The translations under genes were made by a program, and so were the position numbers. Source: CAYXOX01 sp964466745 (lineage in GTDB: Bacteria > Pseudomonadota > Alphaproteobacteria > Rhodobacterales > Rhodobacteraceae). Taken from it: a stretch of 16,625 bases of DNA. Below are positions 13,109-16,625 of the stretch, piece after piece; the stretch's first letter is position 1, and each line of letters begins with the position of its first letter. A model generated the notes under the pieces. The model worked only from the letters and a program-made list of their open reading frames with translations. It ran no database searches and was not told where the DNA came from. Location of the stretch: assembly GCA_964466745.1 (NCBI GenBank), contig CAYXOX010000056.1, forward strand, positions 1 through 16,625, written 5' to 3'.

Positions 13109-15445
13109 CTATGCGATGTCGGCGGTGGCGGCAGCAGCGGTCGGTTCGGCGCGCTGCAGCGGCGCGCCCTCGTCTAGCGGCAGGACGATCTCGGCGCGGG
13201 CACCGGCGCGGGCGCCGGTGGAAAAGGGCGGCGCATCGCCCAGAACGAGCTGGCCGCCGTGCTCCTCGACGATCTTCTTCACGATCGGCAGGCCGAGGCC
13301 GGTGCCCTTCGCGCGGGTAGTCACGTAGGGCTCGAAGAGGCGCGCGCGGTCGGGCGGAAGGCCGATGCCGTTGTCGTCTATGGCGATGTGCAGCGCATCG
13401 TCCCGCACCTCGGCGTGAATCCGGATCTCCGGCTGGAAGCTCTCCCCCTCGCCATCCTTTTCCATCCGGCTTTCAATGGCTTCTCCGGCGTTCTTGATAA
13501 GGTTCGTCAGCGCCTGCGAGAAGAGCGTGTCGTCGATCTGCGCCACCACGGGCGCGCGCGGCAGATCCACCTTGAAGTGCACGCCGGGCTGTCCGCCCTC
13601 CTGCAGCAGCACCGCCCCGCGCAACAGCGCGATCACGTCATGGGTGCGCCGGTCGGGCTCCGGCATCCGGGCGAACTTCGAGAACTCGTCCACGATCCGC
13701 CGCAGATCGTCGGTCTGGCGGACGATCACGTCCGTCATCTGCTCCAGCGCGTCGCTCTCGTCGCCCACGCGGCTGCGGAACTTGCGCCGGATGCGCTCGG
13801 CGGAAAGCTGGATCGGCGTGAGCGGGTTCTTGATCTCGTGGGCGATGCGGCGGGCCACGTCGCCCCAGGCCGCCATCCGCTGGGCGGCGACGAGATCGGT
13901 CACGTCGTCGAAGGCCACCACGTAGCCCTCCGGCGCCCCCTCCGCACCGCGCCGCACTGCCATGCGCACCAGGAGGTTCTCGTGCTGGTTCCCGCGGGTG
14001 ATGCGGACCTCTTCCTGCGCCACCTCGCCCGGACCCTGGCGCAGGCGGCCGAAGAGCGGGCCGAACTCCGGCACCGCCACCTCGAGCGGCGTCGCCTCGG
14101 GCCCTTCGGCCAGGGCGAGGAGCCGCTCGGCGGAGCGGTTCACGAAGGTGACCCGGCCCGACACGTCCAGCCCCACCACGCCCGATGTCACCGAGGAGAG
14201 CACGGAATCGAAAAGCCGCCGCCGGCCCTCGATCTGCCGCGTGTTTTCCAGCAGAGCCTCGCGCTGCCCCTTCAACTGGCGCGTCATCTGGTTGAAGTAG
14301 CGCCCGAGCATGGCGATCTCGTCATCGCCCTGTTCCTCGGGCACGCGTACGTCGAGATCTCCCGCGCCCACGCGCTGGGCCGCCCCCGCGAGGCGGCCCA
14401 CGGGCCGGGCGAGGCGTTCGGCGAACCACAGCCCGAGCCAGGTCGCCGCGAGAATCAGGATCACCGCGAATCCGAGGTAGATCAGCCCGAACTCGAAGAG
14501 CAGGCGCCCCCGCTCGCTTTCGAGCTGCTGGTAGAGCACCACCGTTTCCTGCGTTTCGTCGAGCAGGCTCAGGATTTCGCCGTCCACCGTACGCGAGATG
14601 TAGAGGTAGCGGTCGGCGAAACCGGCAAGGGGAACAAGGGCCCGGAACTCGTTCACGTCCCAGTCCTCGACGATCGCGATCCCGTCCTCGTTCGCGCGCG
14701 CAAACAGATCCGGCGACGGGCGCTCGTAATCGAAGAGGTAACTGCGCTCGCCGCGCGCCCGGATCTCGCCGTCGCCGTCGATCACGTAGGCTTCCTTGAG
14801 CCCGCGCTGGATCTGCGGCTGGACACGGTTAAGTTCCTGGCGCAACTCGCCGTCGGACATGAAGAAGGTCTGCGCGCGGGCCTCGTCGAGGTAGCGGGCG
14901 AGCGCGCCGGCATCGGTCGCCAGATCGCGGCGGTGCTCCTCCTCGTAGGCCTCCGCCGCCGCCAGCGAGGAGCCCACCACCTCGCGCACCCTGTCGGAGA
15001 ACCAGCCCTCGAGGCCGACGTTGATGGTGAGGCCGGCAAAGACCGCCACCAGCACCGCCGGCAGCAGCGCAAGGAAGGCGAAGGCCCCGGTGAGCCGCAT
15101 GTGCAGGCGCGAGCCGGCCGAACGGGCCCGGCGCGCCGCGATCATCTGGGCCACGCGCTGCAGGACCAGCGTGGCCAGGGCGAGGATGTAGACGAGGTCG
15201 GCGAGCAGGACCATGCGCAGGGCGAACGCGTTGGCCCCGAGATCGAAGGGCCCGAGCACGGCGAAGGTCGCCACCGCGAGCAGCGGACCGAGGATCACGA
15301 GGCCGATGGCGGCGCCTGTCCGCACGCGCCGCAGGCGCACCCACCGTGCCAGCATGTCCAGCGCAATGCCAAAACTGAGCCGCCGAGCCGCTCGTTGCAC
15401 GCCTGCCGTCCTTCGCATGTGCGCCGCCTGTGCGGCTACCGCCAT
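13109..15445 (-). CDS. ntrY: Membrane sensor histidine kinase NtrY
   Basis: Sensor kinase that phosphorylates NtrX. With the start at 15445 the product is 778 aa. Membrane segments are at about 44-67, 76-96 and 118-141, a periplasmic region of about 175 residues follows, then a fourth segment at 319-341. Next come a HAMP domain (about 342-395), a PAS domain (about 412-520), HisKA with phosphoacceptor H536 in RRIAHEIKNPLTPIQLSAER, and HATPase_c with N-box NLIKNAGEAI, DDNGIGLP and GTGLGLPIV. The kinase core looks complete. The start is uncertain: an ATG at 15445 has only a weak upstream AAGAACC, an ATG at 15418 has AGGCGG upstream, and a GTG at 15487 would shorten the gap to ntrC to 23 bases. 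An open frame to 15604 overlaps ntrC and is not credible. Confidence 0.93.
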   Translation of the reverse strand: MAVAAQAAHMRRTAGVQRAARRLSFGIALDMLARWVRLRRVRTGAAIGLVILGPLLAVATFAVLGPFDLGANAFALRMVLLADLVYILALATLVLQRVAQMIAARRARSAGSRLHMRLTGAFAFLALLPAVLVAVFAGLTINVGLEGWFSDRVREVVGSSLAAAEAYEEEHRRDLATDAGALARYLDEARAQTFFMSDGELRQELNRVQPQIQRGLKEAYVIDGDGEIRARGERSYLFDYERPSPDLFARANEDGIAIVEDWDVNEFRALVPLAGFADRYLYISRTVDGEILSLLDETQETVVLYQQLESERGRLLFEFGLIYLGFAVILILAATWLGLWFAERLARPVGRLAGAAQRVGAGDLDVRVPEEQGDDEIAMLGRYFNQMTRQLKGQREALLENTRQIEGRRRLFDSVLSSVTSGVVGLDVSGRVTFVNRSAERLLALAEGPEATPLEVAVPEFGPLFGRLRQGPGEVAQEEVRITRGNQHENLLVRMAVRRGAEGAPEGYVVAFDDVTDLVAAQRMAAWGDVARRIAHEIKNPLTPIQLSAERIRRKFRSRVGDESDALEQMTDVIVRQTDDLRRIVDEFSKFARMPEPDRRTHDVIALLRGAVLLQEGGQPGVHFKVDLPRAPVVAQIDDTLFSQALTNLIKNAGEAIESRMEKDGEGESFQPEIRIHAEVRDDALHIAIDDNGIGLPPDRARLFEPYVTTRAKGTGLGLPIVKKIVEEHGGQLVLGDAPPFSTGARAGARAEIVLPLDEGAPLQRAEPTAAAATADIA

Positions 15446-15510
15446 ATCTTGTGGTTCTTTCGGCAAACGAACCGGAGTTGCGCTCACCGTGCCACTGCTC
15501 TGTTGCGGTT

Positions 15511-16625
15511 TTACATCAGCTTTCGGCGTCTTGTCACGCGAATATCGAGATCGGTGATCTTCTTGCGGAGCGTATTGCGGTTGATGCCCAGCAGATCCGC
15601 GCATTTGGCCTGGTTTCCGCCCGTGGCATCGAGCGCGATCTCGATGAGCGGCAGTTCGACCTCCCGCAGGATCCGCTGGTAGAGCCCCGGCGGCGGAAGG
15701 ACGCCGCCGTGCAGGTCGAAATAGCGCCGCAGGTGCTTGGCGACCGAGGCCGAAAGCTTCTCGCCCTCGCCGCCCCCCGAAAGCGGCTCCATCGCCGGCT
15801 GGTTGCCGAGCACCGCCTCGACCTCGCCTCGGCCGATCAGCTCTTCGGCGGATGTCACCACCAGCCGCCTGATCGTGTTCTCCAGCTGGCGGACGTTGCC
15901 GGGCCAGGAATACGCCCGCACCAGCTCGATCGCGTCGTCCGACAACCGCCGCACCGGCGCTCCCTCCCGCTCGGCGCGGGCGAGGAAATGGTCCGCCAGC
16001 AGCGGAATGTCGTCCACCCTCTCGCGCAGGCTGGGAACCGCGATGTTCACCCCGCCGAGGCGGTAGAAGAGATCCTGGCGGAAGGCGCCCTGCTCCATCC
16101 GGTGCATGAGGTCGGCCTGGGACGTGGACATTACCCGAGGCGCGCTTTCGCCGAGCGCATCGAGCATCCGCACGATCCGGCCCTGGGCCTCCAGATCGAG
16201 ATCGCCGACCTCGTCGAACAGCAACGAACCGCCGCGCACGCGCGCGAGGATCTGCGAAGGCCCGTCCATCCCTTCGAGGTCGGCGGCCGAGACGGTCACG
16301 AAGGGCAGCGTCCGCCGGTCGGAGAAATCGTGAATCGCACGCGCGATCAACGATTTGCCGGTGCCACTCTCGCCGGTGACGAGCACCGGAAGATCCGTGT
16401 TCATCACTCGCGCGACAAGCCGGTAGAGCGTCTGCATGAGCGGCGTGCGGCCCACCAGCGGCAGATCGTCCGAGCGGGCCTCCTCGGCGGCGCGGCGCGG
16501 CTGGGGCGCGCGGCGCTTCACCTCAAGCGCGCGGCTTGCGCGCTTCATCAGGTCGGGCAGGTCGAAGGGTTTGGGCAGGTAGTCATAGGCCTCCGCTTCG
16601 GCGGCCTGGATCGCGGTCATGATGG
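15511..16625 (-). CDS. ntrC: Nitrogen regulation response regulator NtrC (5' end outside window)
   Basis: Response regulator activated by NtrB under nitrogen limitation. About the first 80 residues, with the phosphoacceptor aspartate, lie beyond the right edge; the visible part starts (T)IMTAIQAAEAEAYDYLPKPFDL, the end of the receiver domain. The AAA+ domain shows Walker A GESGTGKS, Walker B SLLFDEVGD, RQDLFYRLGGVNIAVPSLRER and YSWPGNVRQLENTIRR. A Fis-type HTH near the C-terminus has GGNQAKCADLLGINRNTLRKKI. Between the Walker motifs the sequence runs SAADLEGMDGPSQILARVRG, with no ELFG block and no GAFTGA loop. This matches R. capsulatus NtrC, which activates sigma-70 rather than sigma-54 polymerase. 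It stops with TAA at 15511, before ntrY. In relatives nifR3 (dusB) and ntrB lie upstream; they are not in this window. Confidence 0.95.
   Translation of the reverse strand, partial: IMTAIQAAEAEAYDYLPKPFDLPDLMKRASRALEVKRRAPQPRRAAEEARSDDLPLVGRTPLMQTLYRLVARVMNTDLPVLVTGESGTGKSLIARAIHDFSDRRTLPFVTVSAADLEGMDGPSQILARVRGGSLLFDEVGDLDLEAQGRIVRMLDALGESAPRVMSTSQADLMHRMEQGAFRQDLFYRLGGVNIAVPSLRERVDDIPLLADHFLARAEREGAPVRRLSDDAIELVRAYSWPGNVRQLENTIRRLVVTSAEELIGRGEVEAVLGNQPAMEPLSGGGEGEKLSASVAKHLRRYFDLHGGVLPPPGLYQRILREVELPLIEIALDATGGNQAKCADLLGINRNTLRKKITDLDIRVTRRRKLM

Noticed and set aside
15446..15604. N-terminal extension of NtrY up to 15604
   Set aside because: It overlaps the end of ntrC in another frame and encodes an unconserved polar stretch; later starts are more likely.
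13259..15682. Plus-strand open frame of 807 codons opposite ntrY
   Set aside because: It mirrors ntrY almost exactly, has His/Arg/Gly-rich composition without domains, and is a typical shadow in high-GC DNA.

Overview
The window looks like a draft-quality chromosomal segment from an alphaproteobacterium of the Rhodobacterales (Rhodobacter/Paracoccus/Roseobacter-like). The evidence is the very GC-rich, third-position-biased coding, a CtrA/SciP pair, the ntrC-ntrY-ntrX block, and an NtrC without the GAFTGA loop, as known from Rhodobacter capsulatus. No phage, transposon, CRISPR, tRNA or rRNA was seen. The order is ordinary core-genome content; most of the unusual signal is between genes.

Left part (1-3657). 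A heptamer tandem repeat opens the window, followed by about 390 bases with no convincing gene. The cell-cycle/motility regulator gene ctrA (minus) lies directly downstream of sciP (minus), whose product inhibits CtrA in Caulobacter. A near-consensus CtrA box overlaps the sciP stop codon. Divergent from sciP is mnmA (tRNA 2-thiouridylase), interrupted by a run of ten N. That gap is mis-sized: the frame and the conserved family sequence imply 17 missing bases, so mnmA is probably intact. mnmA converges on an HNH nuclease gene, and two stem-loop elements of one repeat family face each other between them.

Middle part (3658-6838). The HNH gene is preceded by a good inverted repeat over a candidate promoter. 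Next are a serine esterase gene overlapping a 3-methyladenine DNA glycosylase gene (minus strand, ATGA overlap) and a divergent MFS transporter gene (plus).

Right part (6839-16625). A long run of minus-strand genes reads ntrC (5' end outside the window), ntrY, ntrX, trkA, trkH, hfq, hflX. This joins nitrogen/redox-type two-component regulation, potassium uptake (TrkA gating subunit plus TrkH channel), and the RNA chaperone Hfq with the ribosome-associated GTPase HflX. A copy of the repeat element lies just after ntrX and may end or attenuate the ntr transcript before trkA. The hfq leader holds an A-rich tract that fits an Hfq-binding site.

I found no clearly undescribed multigene system. The best leads are the 3'-end stem-loop/GTATTT element family (three clear copies), the 16-bp-arm inverted repeat upstream of the HNH gene, the CtrA box upstream of ctrA, and the parallel loss of the GAFTGA loop in both NtrC and NtrX.
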